This document shows positions 9,608 through 21,034 of a stretch of 64,000 bases of DNA, piece by piece (within the stretch, counting starts at the first letter, position 1; every line of letters starts with the position of its first letter). The notes under the pieces are model-generated. The model was not told where the DNA came from and did not search any database. It was given only the letters and a program-made list of their open reading frames with translations. This DNA is from Calendula officinalis. Taxonomy: Eukaryota; Streptophyta; Magnoliopsida; Asterales; Asteraceae. Both the position numbers and the translations under genes were made by a program. Location of the stretch: positions 5,972,001 through 6,036,000 of the forward strand of contig OY970832.1 of assembly GCA_963853835.1 (NCBI GenBank), read 5' to 3'.

Positions 9608-12225
9608 ATGAAGAAAGATAAAGCAACTCGAGAGAAGACTGACAAAGGGTTTAAAGAAAAACGAACAGCCGCCAATACTTTTTGCAACTTATCTCCTAGC
9701 GATCTCCCCGTGATTATTCATGATTATCATATCGATCCGCGATTTGATCTTCGAAACCCTGGCGTAGGAGAAACCATAAAATCTGCTCCGGATGGTTATG
9801 AGCCCGTATACCTGCAGTATTTGCAAGGAGGGCTCCGATTTCCTGTGGACGATTTCATCTTGGTCCTGCTTCAGGATTTAGGCATTCACATGGCCCAACT
9901 TGTACCCAATTCGTTTCGTAAAATCATTGGTTTTATCATGCTTTGTCGTGGTTTAAACATCCCCCCTCTGCCAAATTGTTTCGCTACTTTTACATCGTCA
10001 CCAGTCGCGGCGATTGGGCCATATTTGCCCCCCGTCCTGGTCAAAGCGGTCGAATCTTTGGCCTGAGGGACTCGATTCATGATTGGAAGTTTCAATTTGT
10101 TTATGTGAGTCGCTCTGCTTTCCGCGATGTCGCCTTGCCCTGGGGGAGGGTTGTTGGGCGTCCTTCCGATCCACTTCCTGAGCTATCTGAGCAAGAATCA
10201 GAGTACATAACAAGCCTTACCGCCGCTCAAGTGGATTGGGAAGATCCAGATGAGGTGCTTCTTGGTATGGCCGATTTAAGCCCATTTTACGCTTCTAGGG
10301 GAATTCGCCCGCTATGGAAATTAAATGGGGAGGTCGTCCCGCTCCTTCACCGGTTACGGATGGCAAGAGGTTCTTATGCCAAAAGTGCCGTGTCTGTGGA
10401 TGACGGAGGGTTAGTCCCTGTTAATGTTCCCATCATTCAAGACGTTAGCTCTGAGGAAACTCCTTCTCTTGGTTCTGGTAAACAGGAAGCTGCTGGTCGC
10501 GTAAGTGTGGAGGAAATCAGTTCCCCAACCGTCTCTCTTGGTTTTGACCCGCTTCCTGGTCCCGATTTTACTACTGAGGGTACAATGATACCTGATTCTC
10601 AGACCGAGTCTGTCCTTCCCCCCTGGGTTCGCTCCATCAGTGCATTGACTTCTCCACCAAAAGGGATCCGTCAAAAAAGAAGGAAAGGGGACGTTCCATT
10701 TCCTTCTCAGAAGCGGCCCAAGGTCCTACCACAAGGTACGCTAGTTTTGACTTTCACCGCTACATGCACCTTTTTCCTTTGCTTTATTGAAGGTATATAA
10801 CTGTCTTAATGTGTTTTGCAGTTCAACCACCAGTACCTGGGGCTTCTGTTACGACTGGGCAAGTGTCTCTTCCACCCCTTTCCGTGTCTCTCAAGACTTC
10901 CGCTCCAATTGTGCCTTCTATTGTTGCTACCACTATTCCTCAATCTTCTTCTTCCGGGGGACCCGTCATCCTGCGCAGGATTCCTCCCGCTCGTCCGACT
11001 TCTTCAGTTGTTGCTCGTTTTAGTAGTCATCTTTTTAGCTCTTCCGTTCAATCTTTAGCCCCGGATCAAGGCTCGTTATCTCCACAATCTGCTAAGAGTC
11101 AATCAAACATCCCTGACCTCGCCTTTTCTGGTAAAGATTCTTATCCCTTATATACCCCTCTCATTTTTATTTTCTTTGAATCGTAAGTTTTATGGGTTCC
11201 CCTTATTTTGTTTCCTTACATTTTTTTTACTTGCAGGAGGTTTTGCTCGATTTGATGGTTCCTCATCTGTTGCCATTACCACGCTGCCCGTTGCAGAAGT
11301 GAAAGAAAAAGCCGAAAGCCAGCAGTCACGAACCACTCAACCTTTCACCCCTTTTGGATTTACCACCTCTCCTGCCGTATTGGAGGCTTCCATATCCAAA
11401 GCGCCGTTTACCGGGGAGATAATGACCCTTACACCTGATGATGCCATTCTTAGGGCTAAGGCTAGCTTGTTGAGCACCGTTGATCTGTTAACCGACCTTC
11501 AAGCCCAAAGAACTCAGCAAGAGCAAATTTCTCGGAACCAGCATGCTGAATTCACCCGATTATCAGAGCTAATGAAAACTGCTAAAGATTTATTTGAGCG
11601 AGAGAAATTCGAGAAGAACCAACTAGCATGAGCCATGAATCAAATTTCTGAGGAAAACGAGGGTCTGAAGCGTTCTTTAAAGGCCAAAGATGTGCAGATG
11701 CTAGAGCCTGAAGATCAGAATAAATCTTCTTCTGCTCGTATCGCAGAATTGGAAGCTTCCCTCGTTGAGAAGGACCTACAACTATCGGAGACCCAACGTC
11801 TCCTTGCTAAGACGGAGGCAGATACTGATCTGCTTAAAAGGGAGGTAGTTGAGAGTCGTGAAAATATGGAATGGGTACTTCAGAAAGGAATTCCTGGGGC
11901 TTTTGAGTCGCTCCTTTCTTCTGATGAGTTTGTGAATCGCAATACCGTTCTTCAAGAAGAAAGTTTGAAGTATGGGCGTTATCAAGGGTGTGTGGATACC
12001 CAGAGAGCCTATCCGGATGCTCTTAGTAATCCTAAACTTGTTCATGACTACCCCCAGGCCCAGACAAAAATAATGAGCCTTTTTGAAGATCTGGTTGCAC
12101 CTGACTATGATCTCATTCGTTCTTTTGAAGAAGGTATTGTGAGTCTGGAAGATCTCAAGCGACTTGTTGCTCGGCTCCCTACCGGAGTGGAAGGAGTAGG
12201 GGAAAGCTCCGTCCGTCCTTCTTAA
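9608..12225 (+). pseudogene. Antisense, intron-containing accessory gene of the Tat-like element (Transposase_28-like N-terminus, coiled-coil C-terminus)
   Basis: Transcribed opposite to gag-pol. Exon A is 9608-10735, exon B 10822-11130, exon C 11237-12225. Introns of 86 and 106 bp have AAG|GTACGC...TTTTGCAG and CTG|GTAAAG...CTTGCAG borders, and removing them joins three different reading frames exactly. The N-terminal part (VYLQYLQGGLRFPVDDFI, QLVPNSFRKIIGFIMLC) resembles the plant 'putative gypsy type transposon' family (Pfam Transposase_28, from memory). The C-terminal ~250 residues are a heptad-rich coiled coil (IAELEASLVEKDLQLSETQ). Breaks: a one-base shift in a C6 run near 9960-9965, and a TGA at 11629-11631. 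Antisense genes at this position are known in some Tat-lineage elements. The function is unknown. Confidence 0.75.
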
Positions 12226-12731
12226 TTTGCTTAATCGATGTTTATGTCTTGTTTTTTAGTGGTTATTTGTTTCCTCTTTTTTGTAATGAAGACTTTGTAT
12301 GTCGTCTGAATGAAGCATCGTACTTTTCCTTTTATATTACGTGTTCGGTTCGTTTGTTTTAGCTTATTTCATTATTAATTTTTAAAGAGGCGTCCCTGAT
12401 TAATATTTATAACTACTCTAAACGTTTTCGTCGCTCTGTTAAGGCTCCGGTTTTCGTCCGGAGGGAAGGTTGTATTCGTCTCTCGACTTGTAATACAAAC
12501 TTTAAACTTCTTCATAGCTATGAGGGAGATTTCTTTTTTTATTTTTTCGTCGTATATATATGTTTTAACAGGTACGTATGTTCGCATAGTTCGCTTATTC
12601 GTCATTCGACCTAGGTGTGTGAAGATAAATTTGCAAAATGTCATGCTTAAAGCAGGTTCGTTCGATTTGTTTGTTACAGACACGACCCTTCGTACCCACA
12701 AAACAGGCCGGGCTTTAACACGCTCTTTCTT
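12226..12731. other. Gypsy internal spacer between antisense gene and integrase
   Basis: No conserved domain is visible. The two genes converge here, so it should hold the 3' ends of both transcripts. Confidence 0.4.
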
Positions 12732-13964
12732 CTAAAAATGGAACCTACGAAGGTTCCTCATATTCCATGTTCGTGGAACCCGTACTCCGTCCATTGACTC
12801 TAAGACATACGAGCCATCCTGCCTTGCTTCTCTGACACGATATGGACCTTCCCAATTTGGGCAGAGCTTCCCCGGTTTATGCTGAAGGCTTGCCTCGTTT
12901 TTTCGCAGAACGAGGCTTCCTGCTCGGCATGCAGTTCCGCGTACCTTTTTGTTGTAGTAGTTCTCTGATAGCAACTTGTACGCCGCCTGTCTACTTGCCG
13001 CTATTTCACGACGTTCATCGACCAGATCCAAGTTATATCTGAGGGCCTCTTCATTTTCACCTAGACTGAAATTCCTTACCCGGTGAGATGGTAACATTGC
13101 TTCCAGCGGGATGACGGCCTCCGTCCCGTATACTAGGCAAAATGGGGTTTCTCCCGTCGCCCTTCTGGCCGTCGTCCGGTATGCCCATAATACACTTTGC
13201 AATTCATCCACCCATGCACCCTGATCTCGCCCTAGACGAGTTTTTATCCCTTTAACAATTGTTCTGTTCATGACCTCTGTCTGACCATTCGCTTGGGGGT
13301 GGGCGACGGATGTGAAATTTTGGTTGATGCTTTGCTTGATGCACCACTCTCTGAAGGGGTTGCTGGCAAATTGCTTTCCATTGTCACTAACAATCGTGTG
13401 CGGGAGGCCAAACCGGCATACAATTTGTCGCCATACAAATTTTATAATGTTGGAACCTGATATGCATGCCAAGGCCTCTGCTTCCACCCACTTGGTGAAG
13501 TAATCCACTGCCACCACCAGGAATTGTACCCCTCTCGGAGCTTTGGGGAAAGGGCCCACGATGTCAATTCCCCATTGGCAGAAAGGCCAGGGGCTAGTGA
13601 TGCTTGTGAGATTTACTGCCGCCGTATTTGGGACATTCACATACACTTGACATTGTTGGCATTTCTTGACATATTCCTGCATGTCCATGGACATGCTTGG
13701 CCAGAAATAACCCGTTCGGAGCAATTTCTGGGTGAGCGCCCGCGGACCGGAATGCGAACCGCATAACCCTTCATGCACATCTACTATTGCCCGCATTCCC
13801 TCTTCCCTGCTTAGGCATCTTAACCAGGGAGTTAAGTACCCTTTTCTGTATAGAGTCCCGTCTTTAATCGTGTACTTACTCGCGTTGACCCTGATTTTCC
13901 TCGCCTCCGTCACCTTGTTCGGTAAGGTACCCTTCTGTAGATATTGCTGTATAGGGAAAGCCAA
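12732..13964 (-). pseudogene. Gypsy integrase (decayed Tat-like polyprotein segment)
   Basis: A long open stretch with the zinc-binding HHCC region (H-x-G..HSG...KCQQCQ) and the integrase core. WGIDIVGPFP and VSDNGKQF carry the first two catalytic aspartates. ANGQTEVMNRTI precedes the glutamate region, and WAYRTTARRATGETPF is also present. A C-terminal GPYRVREARQDGSYVLE segment resembles the usual gypsy integrase tail. The frame is intact here but is separated from the upstream RNase H part by stops and shifts, so it can only be made as a fragment. Confidence 0.9.
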
Positions 13965-14270
13965 CAGGATTCTTCCGGACCTACATGCATTGCCTCTTCT
14001 TCTATACCTTCGATGCTTCTCTTTGATAGGACCTCTACTAGAACCTTCTTAGTTAAGTGAAGGAATAACATTGACGCTAACTTACTTAAAGCGTCCGCCT
14101 CCTTATTTTTCGTTCTGGGGATCTGGGTTATTTCGAACTTGCTAAACCCTGAAATTAACTCCTTAGCCCTTGATAGGTATTTCTTTATGTGAATTTATTT
14201 AGCTTCGTATGAGCCCTTTATCTGGTTAACTACCAACATCGAATCCGCAAAAGCCTCAAGTCCGTCGATT
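13965..14270 (-). pseudogene. Remnant joining the second RNase H domain to integrase
   Basis: The minus-strand frames still resemble the RNase H C-terminal part (AFADSMLVVNQIKGSYEAK, then NKEADALSKLASM). An in-frame stop lies near 14194 and frame changes occur at both ends. Confidence 0.6.
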
Positions 14271-14735
14271 TCAAGGCTTTTGGCTAATCCCTTCGTTGTT
14301 AGAACATTTGAAATCGAATCTAAGGGCGCATGTCACTCTTTCATCATTGGGGCCTGTGAGAATTACTCCTGCCCCGCAACCTTCTGCACTTGCTGCTCCG
14401 TCTGTGAACATCTGCCAAACCTGCGGAGACGATGCATTTGCTTTTGAGAGTTCTCCACTTTCTACGATAGACACATTGTCTTCCTCTGGCATTTCCACCA
14501 GAAAATCGGCTAAGGCTTGACCTTTAATGGTCTGCCTTGGACGGAAGGTTATGTCGTGTTCACCCAGCTCGATTGCCCACTTTGTCAATCGTCCTGAGCG
14601 CTCTGGTCGCAGTAGGATGCTTTTCACTGGTTGGTTAGTCAAAACCGTTATTGGGTGAGCTTGAAAATATCTCTTCAACCGTCTTGCAGCGTATACTAGC
14701 GCCAATATCAATTTCTCAATCACTGAATAGTTCAA
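14271..14735 (-). pseudogene. Gypsy RNase H plus second RNase H-like domain
   Basis: The first part (LALVYAARRLKRYF, PVKSILLRPERSGRLTKWAIEL) is the end of the RT-linked RNase H. After a linker, WQMFTDGAASAEGCGAGVIL begins a second RNase H with its own catalytic D. Two RNase H domains in tandem before integrase are a mark of the Tat lineage. The frame breaks at both ends. Confidence 0.85.
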
Positions 14736-14757
14736 CTCTGCGTCCTGTAGAGCTCTG

Positions 14758-16167
14758 CTAACGAAGTAAACGGGTATTCGTCGATAAATAAACGATCAGG
14801 GGTTCCCCGCTTACCGGGCTGGCCATGGTAGGGATGGTTCGGAGGTGTTGTTTTAGGTTGACAAAGGCTTTCTCCGCTTCGTCCGTCCATTCCATCATTC
14901 CCTTTTTTGTGCAACCATGGAGGGCCTTGAAGAATGGAACTGATTTTTCTGCGGACTTGGCTAAGTACCTCCCCAAGGCGGCTAATTTCCCGTTGAGGCT
15001 CTGTACATCTTTCATCGTTCGTGGAGTTTTCATTCCAAGCAAATTGTCTACCTTCTCTGGGTTCGCCCGGATCCCGGATGCAGTTACGATATGACCAAGG
15101 AACTTCCCTTCTTCCATCCCGAAAGAGCACTTCTTGGGATTCAACTTCATGCTGATCTTTTGTAACCGCCGCAATGTCTCCTCCACGTCTTTGATCAGGT
15201 CGTCATTATTTTTGCTTTTGATTACCATATCGTCTACGTATACTTCTAAGTTCCTGCCAATCTGATCCTGGAACGCTCTGTCTACCAACCGCTGGTAAGT
15301 GGCCCCGGCGTTTCGCAGACCAAACGGCATTTTTACGTAACAGAAAGTCCCTTTTTCGGTGTGAAAAGAAGTCTTTTCCTCGTCCTCCCGAGCCATCTGA
15401 ATCAGATGGTACCCCTTGTAGGCGTCCAGGTATGATTTCCACCGATATCCTCCGAGCGATTCCACCTTTTCTTCAATCTCAGGCAGAGGATAACTGTCTT
15501 TCGGACATGCTTTGTTAAGGTCTTTAAAGTCGACGCATATGCGCAGCGATCCGTCGCTCTTTTTGACAAGAACAGGGTTTGCTATCCACTCCGGATATTG
15601 AGTGCTACGTAGGACCCCTGCGGTTACTAAGTCAACCACCTCCTTATTAACTATTTCATTATGATGTCTAGCCATGATTCGTTTTGATTGCTTCACCGGA
15701 GGGAATGCAGGATTTAGACCCAGCTTGTGCTCCGTTACTTCTCTTGAGACGCCAGTCATATCCTTAGGTTCCCACGCGAACACATGCTTATATCTTCTTA
15801 AAAGATCTCCTAGTTCTTTTTGCAACTCCTGTGGGAGCCCTCCTCCGATCCGAACCTTGATGTCCGGATACTTCGGGTTAACTACTAACTGGATTTCGTT
15901 CTGTTCCGTCCAACTATCTTGGTGGGTGATGCTATTACACTCTAAAGGAGGCATGGGCATGCTCCGGACGGTTACTACGCCATGCTCTGAGGGGAATTTG
16001 AGCAGGCCGTGGATGGTCGACGGAACGGCCTGGAACTGCCATAAACCGGTTTTGCCCAGGATGGCATTGTACCTTGAAGGTGCTTCGATAATAACGAATT
16101 CTGCTAAAATGGTCTTGCAATCTCCTCTTTCCCAATCGGTCAATGTGAAGGGAAGGTGTATCTTCCC
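14758..16167 (-). pseudogene. Gypsy protease-RT linker and reverse transcriptase
   Basis: The reverse transcriptase core is intact: LRICVDFKDLNKACPKDSYPLP, KMPFGLRNAGATYQRLVD and the catalytic YVDDMVIKS. A GFLGHI-like motif follows (GKFLGHIVT), then the start of RNase H. The upstream ~13 codons of the open frame (16206-16168) belong to the inserted hAT-type element, so the retrotransposon part starts at 16167. A frameshift near 14758 separates it from the RNase H segment. Confidence 0.9.
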
Positions 16168-16772
16168 CAATGTTGTAAAAATCGCTCGGCGGTCGACCAC
16201 CTTCAAGCGATTAATCGGTCTCGGCGGCGATTAATCGGTTTCTAGGCGGGTACTATTAAATACAAAGAAAATTAATTTTTTTAGAAAAATATATATAATA
16301 TCTTAACAAAATAATTAAATTAGTCAATAACAATATATAAAATACGAACAATAAGTTTGAATACTGGATTTTGGAAACTTAAGTTAGATCAGGGTGTTTT
16401 GAAATATAACAAAAAGAAGCCCAATAATGAGCCCAACCAATCTATCATTCTAAAACAGGCCCACTCCAACTTATTTATCAATTAATATACCAATGAAAAC
16501 CTAATTTCTTCATCGCCGTCTTTTTTCCTCTTCAACATAACGACTGAAACAAAAAAACATGCCCACTCCAATCTTCTTCATCACCATTTTTTTGACCGCC
16601 AAGGGCCGCCAAGGACCGCCAAAGACCGCCAAGGGCCGCCTAGGACCGATTAGGACCGAGTTTGACCAAAACCTTCAAACTCCAACGATTAAGCAATTTC
16701 TCACTCGGCAGCCGACCGCCAAGCGCCTAGGCGCCGCCTAGGCGGCCGCCAAGACCGATTTTTACAACACTG
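16168..16772. mobile_element. hAT-type nonautonomous element inserted in gypsy pol (605 bp)
   Basis: Termini CAATGTTGTAAAAATCG (left) and CGATTTTTACAACACTG (right) are inverted repeats with one mismatch. Both sides carry the 8-bp duplication ATCTTCCC (16160-16167, 16773-16780), diagnostic of hAT. The right part contains short GC-rich repeats built on GACCGCCAAGGGCCGCC. It encodes no transposase. Confidence 0.93.
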
Positions 16773-16833
16773 ATCTTCCCTCTAGGCCACACCGATTGCC
16801 CTGCAAAGCCTACGACCGTCCCTGCGGCAGGTT

Positions 16834-18489
16834 TTAACAAAGATTTGATATCGGAGGGGAATTTATCGAAGCAGTGGTTGTACATGATGTGGCTGAGCTT
16901 CCCGAATCAACGTACACCCGACGGACCATAACCTTGGCTATTACGCTGAAGATGACCAAAGGCTCCGTCCCTACATATCCTTCCGGGACGGGTTCCCCCC
17001 TTCCGAACTCTACTACCCCTTTATGCCTCTTTCCTAGGGAGGGGATCGACGATTCCCCTTCCAGAGCAAAGATTTCTGTGTTGTATACCGCTGCTTCTTT
17101 CTTGGTCGAAGGCTCAACTATGGCGACCTCCGCCTTTCCCCCTCGTGCCTCCTTATCTCTCTTGTAGCTTTCGCATGAGGCGGTTGAGTGTCCCATAATC
17201 TTGTGGAACTCGCAATAGGCGTTGGGGTCGCTAGGATATCGCTTCCTGGTCCCTTTCACCTCCAAACGGCGAGTTTCATAAGTGGAATAAGCTTCTTGTC
17301 TGGAGGAGCCATATCGCTCTGACGGAGGTCTCCCTTCCTGGAACCGCCCTCGATACGAAGGTTTTCCTCCGTATCCGGACCTAAACCCTCCTTTCGTCTT
17401 CCCTTCGTTTTTGTAAGAGCTGGCACTGATTGTTCCTTTCTTTTCTTGCGCCTCGAAGCGTAACTTCTCCGCATTCTCCTCCTCTTGTTTTAACACTTTG
17501 TTTACTACATTGATCATATCGTCTGCTTTTACGAAATCTCTTTTCGACAGCTCCCTAAACAACTCTCCTTCACAAAGGCCATAAGTGAAGGCTGCTATTA
17601 TCAAAGAATCCTCCCGGACGGGCATTTTCCGGCTCTGTTCATTAAACCTTTTGAAGTATGATTTGTTTGACTCCCCTTCCCGTTGCCTGCATGCCATTAT
17701 AGACTGAGATTTTTGCTGATACTTCTTCTGCTGTATGAAGCTGTGGCTGAACTGCGCAGCGAGCTCCTCGAAGCTAGCAATGATTCTTTGAGGCAAACTA
17801 GACAGCCAATACCGAGTCGAACCCTCCAAAGTACCTGCGAAGTATAAGCACCACAATTTTTGGTCCATTGGAATCATTTTCACGGCCCAACGGAAGCTGG
17901 CCACATGATCATCCGGATCCACAGTTCCGTCATATGACTTTACTCGGGGGCCTTTGAGTCCCGTAGGGATCGGCATTTCATTGATTTCGTCAGTAAACGG
18001 GGACCGAAATCTTTTGGATGTCAAAGAAGGATGCTGGGTAAAACCTTCTCCTCTTTCCCCTAGGGACTGTCCCCTTCTCAGTGGGGGTCGCTCTGTTCTT
18101 CTCTCCGGAGTTTTTCTTCTCTTCCTTCTTCCCTCTCGCCCGGACTCCTGACTTCGATCCGGAACGGGAGGGGTTTTCTCCTTATACACCTCCTCCGCAT
18201 ATTCTTCTTCTGTAGATTCTTCGCTAGAGTAAGTGAGGGTTCTCCCGGCCCCACCTGCTCCTTCTATTACTTTCTTTCGACCTTTCTCCAAGTCTCGCAG
18301 CTTCCGAAATTTGCAAAAGAGATGGAATTCTTTAATTTCTTCTTCTGTTGGGTCATCCTTTCCAGACCCGGAAGGAGGAGGTGATGTTTCGAAGCCGACG
18401 ACGGCCGAAGTAGGAAAAGGAGGGGTGAGGCTATCTCCTGGCCGCATCAAAGGTTGATTCCCTCCTTTTGGTGTTGAATTGAGGACCAT
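16834..18489 (-). pseudogene. Gypsy gag with start of protease
   Basis: ATG at 18489. An acidic/basic N-terminal region is followed by the capsid-like gag domain (WAVKMIPMDQKLWCLYFAGTL, IASFEELAAQFSHSFIQQKK). A basic region comes next, then a CCHC-like knuckle CEFHKIMGHSTASC. The protease active-site motif VYVDSGSSA lies near the end. A frameshift directly after this motif diverts translation to a stop at 16834. The hAT-type insertion interrupts the continuation. Confidence 0.88.
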
Positions 18490-18501
18490 TTTGTTCAAGG
18501 T

Positions 18502-18519
18502 CCCACGGATGGCGCCAAA
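18502..18519 (-). promoter_or_regulatory. Gypsy primer-binding site
   Basis: TTTGGCGCCATCCGTGGG on the minus strand, immediately after the ...CGCAACA end of the 5' LTR. TGGCGCC... is the usual start of Tat/Athila primer-binding sites. The cognate tRNA was not determined. Confidence 0.75.
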
Positions 18520-19087
18520 TGTTGCGTCCTGATTTCGAGAGCCTCGGACCGAACGGTTTGCTGTGCTGTGTACCTGAAATCACGAACAACCCTAAGTCAG
18601 AAGTCCTCCGGAAGGGATTTCCGGGAGGACACTCCGAAGCTTAAGTAAGTTAATATGATCGACGTAAGGTCGTATATGGATAGAAAGGAGGAATTATAGG
18701 TAAGAGTAATAAATGATAGTGTATTCAATGCTTCCTTCGTTGGAGCTTGATCTCTATTTATGGACCTGTTTCTTGAGCGGGAAAGAGAACAAGTCTTAGG
18801 AGCGGGAAAACGGGATATAAACTTTGGTCCGTATCTCTTATTAACCTCCGGTCCTTCGCCAATGACCAGTCTGTGCCTGCCGGATTATAGCACCGGTCAT
18901 ATTCAGACCATGACTTCATTTAATGCTAGCATGGCTCGAGGATAACTTTTCCCCAAAATCCTGCCACGCTTTGACAGGGCCTTTGGGACTTGTAATCTAA
19001 TGATGACTTTGGGTAGTACGCAGGTCGCTTCGTTCATGCGACCTTTCGGACGTCCGGTCGTTAATGGGTTCGTCCCATACCTCATTA
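18520..19087 (-). repeat. Gypsy 5' LTR (568 bp)
   Basis: About 99% identical to 8741-9325 apart from the 17-bp indel. On the minus strand it runs TAATGAGG...GCAACA, so its 5' dinucleotide is TA rather than the usual TG if the 5-bp duplication GGATC is taken as the boundary. Confidence 0.9.
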
Positions 19088-19255
19088 GGATCAATTGACA
19101 TCATTACCGGAATCGATCAATCCTAATGTTATGGCTTCATCATCCAACCCTAATCTTCAATCGATTCTACCGTCAAGTAAGTTTCCTTCAATTGTAGTGT
19201 AAATTAATGATGATCATGATGATTAAACCTCTGTTATGTTATGAATTAATCAACA
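19088..19255 (+). repeat. Copia left LTR, second fragment
   Basis: Continues the LTR broken at 8740 and ends ...TTAATCAACA. Matches 24848-24987 plus 26048-26079 of the right LTR. Confidence 0.9.
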
Positions 19256-19257
19256 TG

Positions 19258-19269
19258 TGGTATCAGAGC
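19258..19269 (+). promoter_or_regulatory. Copia primer-binding site (initiator Met tRNA)
   Basis: TGGTATCAGAGC two bases after the LTR end, the classic plant LTR-element site complementary to the 3' end of tRNA-iMet. Confidence 0.93.
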
Positions 19270-20331
19270 ATTTCAAATCATCATGATTTTCATTTTTGTA
19301 ATTGTCGACGAACTTCTGTATGTTTAAAACGAATGCGTTGTTTTTCAATTTGTCGGCAATCAAAATAAATCCAGTTGGTGACTATTAAAATTGAATAAAT
19401 TAATCAAACAATTTAATGAAATGTTTAATGGAGTCCACTTGATTACAATTTAATGTGTCACTCGGTTTTCACTTTTATACGTGAATTTCATTTTGGTTGT
19501 CAATGGGGAGTCTGCATTTATGATTTTACAATTCATGATTTCTCATACTAATTAACAACTATTTAATAGCCATCAATTGGGAGTTTGTATTTAATTGTAT
19601 AAATTGTTCCTTTTAATTTTTTTTTTTTTTTATATTCAACAATTCAAGTTTCATATAGAAATCTTATGAACAGAAGTTTTACTGTCAAATATTTTTTCTG
19701 CCAAATATTACTTTTTCACGTTTGACAACATGGAATTGGAATTAGTTTTGGGGTAATGGCCTCTGGTTATAGGTTTCGAAAACAGTAGGCTAGTTAAGAA
19801 TTTGTACTAGGCAAATATTTAAATTCCTGCATACATTAATATGTTGAAATTCTGGAAAAACATGAGCTACATTCATATCTGCATAATATTCTAAACTTGT
19901 TGAATCTTTTGATATGACAACTTATATGTTAAACTAGATAATCAGTCCAATGAATGGTTATTTAGATTGATATATAAGTTTATTCATGCCATAATATGTA
20001 ATTGTTCAAGTTACCATTCAATGAACCCAACGGCTATTTGTATGATAGTTTTTTGAACAATGAAATATAAATAAGCATAAGTGTTATGTTTTTACCCAAC
20101 GGTGATACATGATACAATTGCATGCTTAGTCTAGTTAAAGATGATTAATGGTCTAATTGTCAACTAAACCAACGTGAGGTTGACAATTAGGCACCAACAT
20201 CTTATAAACCTATTATTTTGGTGTTTATTGATAGGTTTACATTTATACCGATATGCTTTATTTTACATATATATATGTATATCCCATTAATACTTTAAGT
20301 TTTATTTGAGCATGCATTTAACTTTCAATCT
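19270..20331 (+). other. Copia 5' leader
   Basis: About 1 kb of AT-rich leader between the primer-binding site and the gag ATG. No open frame of note; a poly-T run at 19617-19631. Confidence 0.6.
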
Positions 20332-21034
20332 ATGACAGAATCTACCTCAACTTCCAATACGGGTTACTTGTCCGGAATTGAATCTTTAACTGGTACTAAC
20401 TTCTCAACATGGAGAGATCAAGTGAAACTCACTCTCGGAGTAATGGACCTCGATCATGCACTTCGTATTGACCCTCCTGCTCCACTTACTGATAGTAGTA
20501 CATCAGATCAAAAACGTGCTTATGAACAGTGGGAGCGATCTAACCGTATGTCTCCCATGATCATTAAGAACTCCATATCCGTTGCAATTCGAGAAGCCAT
20601 TCCTGACTCTGAGAATGCAAAGGAGTACTTCAACTCCATAGATGAACAATTTAAAGGGACTTCAAAAGCCCATGCAAGTACCTTGATCCTCAAAATGTTG
20701 ACTACCAAATATGACGGAGTTACTGGTGTACGATATTATGATAATGAGCGAACTGATTGCCATGTGTGTGCAAGAGGAAGAACGCCTCAAAGTTGAAAAG
20801 CCAGATGTCGCTCAAGTTGCTACCACTAACCTCAATAAGAGAAAGGGCTCATGGAAAGGCAAAGGTTTAAGTGGAGAGAATTCCACTCAAAATAAAGTCC
20901 AGAAAATGGGTGCAAGTACTAGCTCACTCCAAGGTGGTCCAAAATGAAAATTCTGCCATAAGAAAGGTCATACTCAAAAGGATTGTCCAAAATTCAAGGA
21001 ATGGTTAGCAAAGAAAGGTATATTTGAATCTTTT
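20332..21034 (+). pseudogene. Copia gag, internally deleted, with a stop in the zinc knuckle
   Basis: ATG at 20332. The N-terminal half matches copia gag (LTGTNFSTWRDQVKLTLGVMDLD). At about 20735 the sequence jumps from TKYDGVTGVR to a later gag segment (SELIAMCVQEEERLKVEK) in another frame, so the middle of the capsid domain is missing. At 20945-20947 a TGA occupies the first Cys position of the CCHC knuckle; FCHKKGHTQKDC continues in frame behind it. Confidence 0.88.

Larger units (their letters stand above)
8741..19087 (-). mobile_element. Ty3/gypsy LTR retrotransposon, Tat-like, inserted in the copia LTR
   Basis: A 10.35-kb element in minus orientation. LTRs lie at 18520-19087 (5') and 8741-9325 (3'). 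The flanking 5-bp duplication is GGATC (right) and AGATC (left), and the empty site CCATCGGATCAATTG survives in the copia right LTR at 24844-24858. Gene order on the minus strand is gag, protease, RT, RNase H, a second RNase H-like domain, then integrase, as in the Tat lineage. A separate gene runs antisense between integrase and the 3' LTR. The LTRs differ by about six substitutions in 568 bp plus one 17-bp indel, so insertion is fairly recent. Even so, gag-pol carries frameshifts, stops and a hAT-type insertion. Confidence 0.93.

Noticed and set aside
15674..16234. 186-codon plus-strand frame opposite gypsy pol
   Set aside because: Shadow of the minus-strand reverse transcriptase; part of it crosses the hAT-type insertion border.
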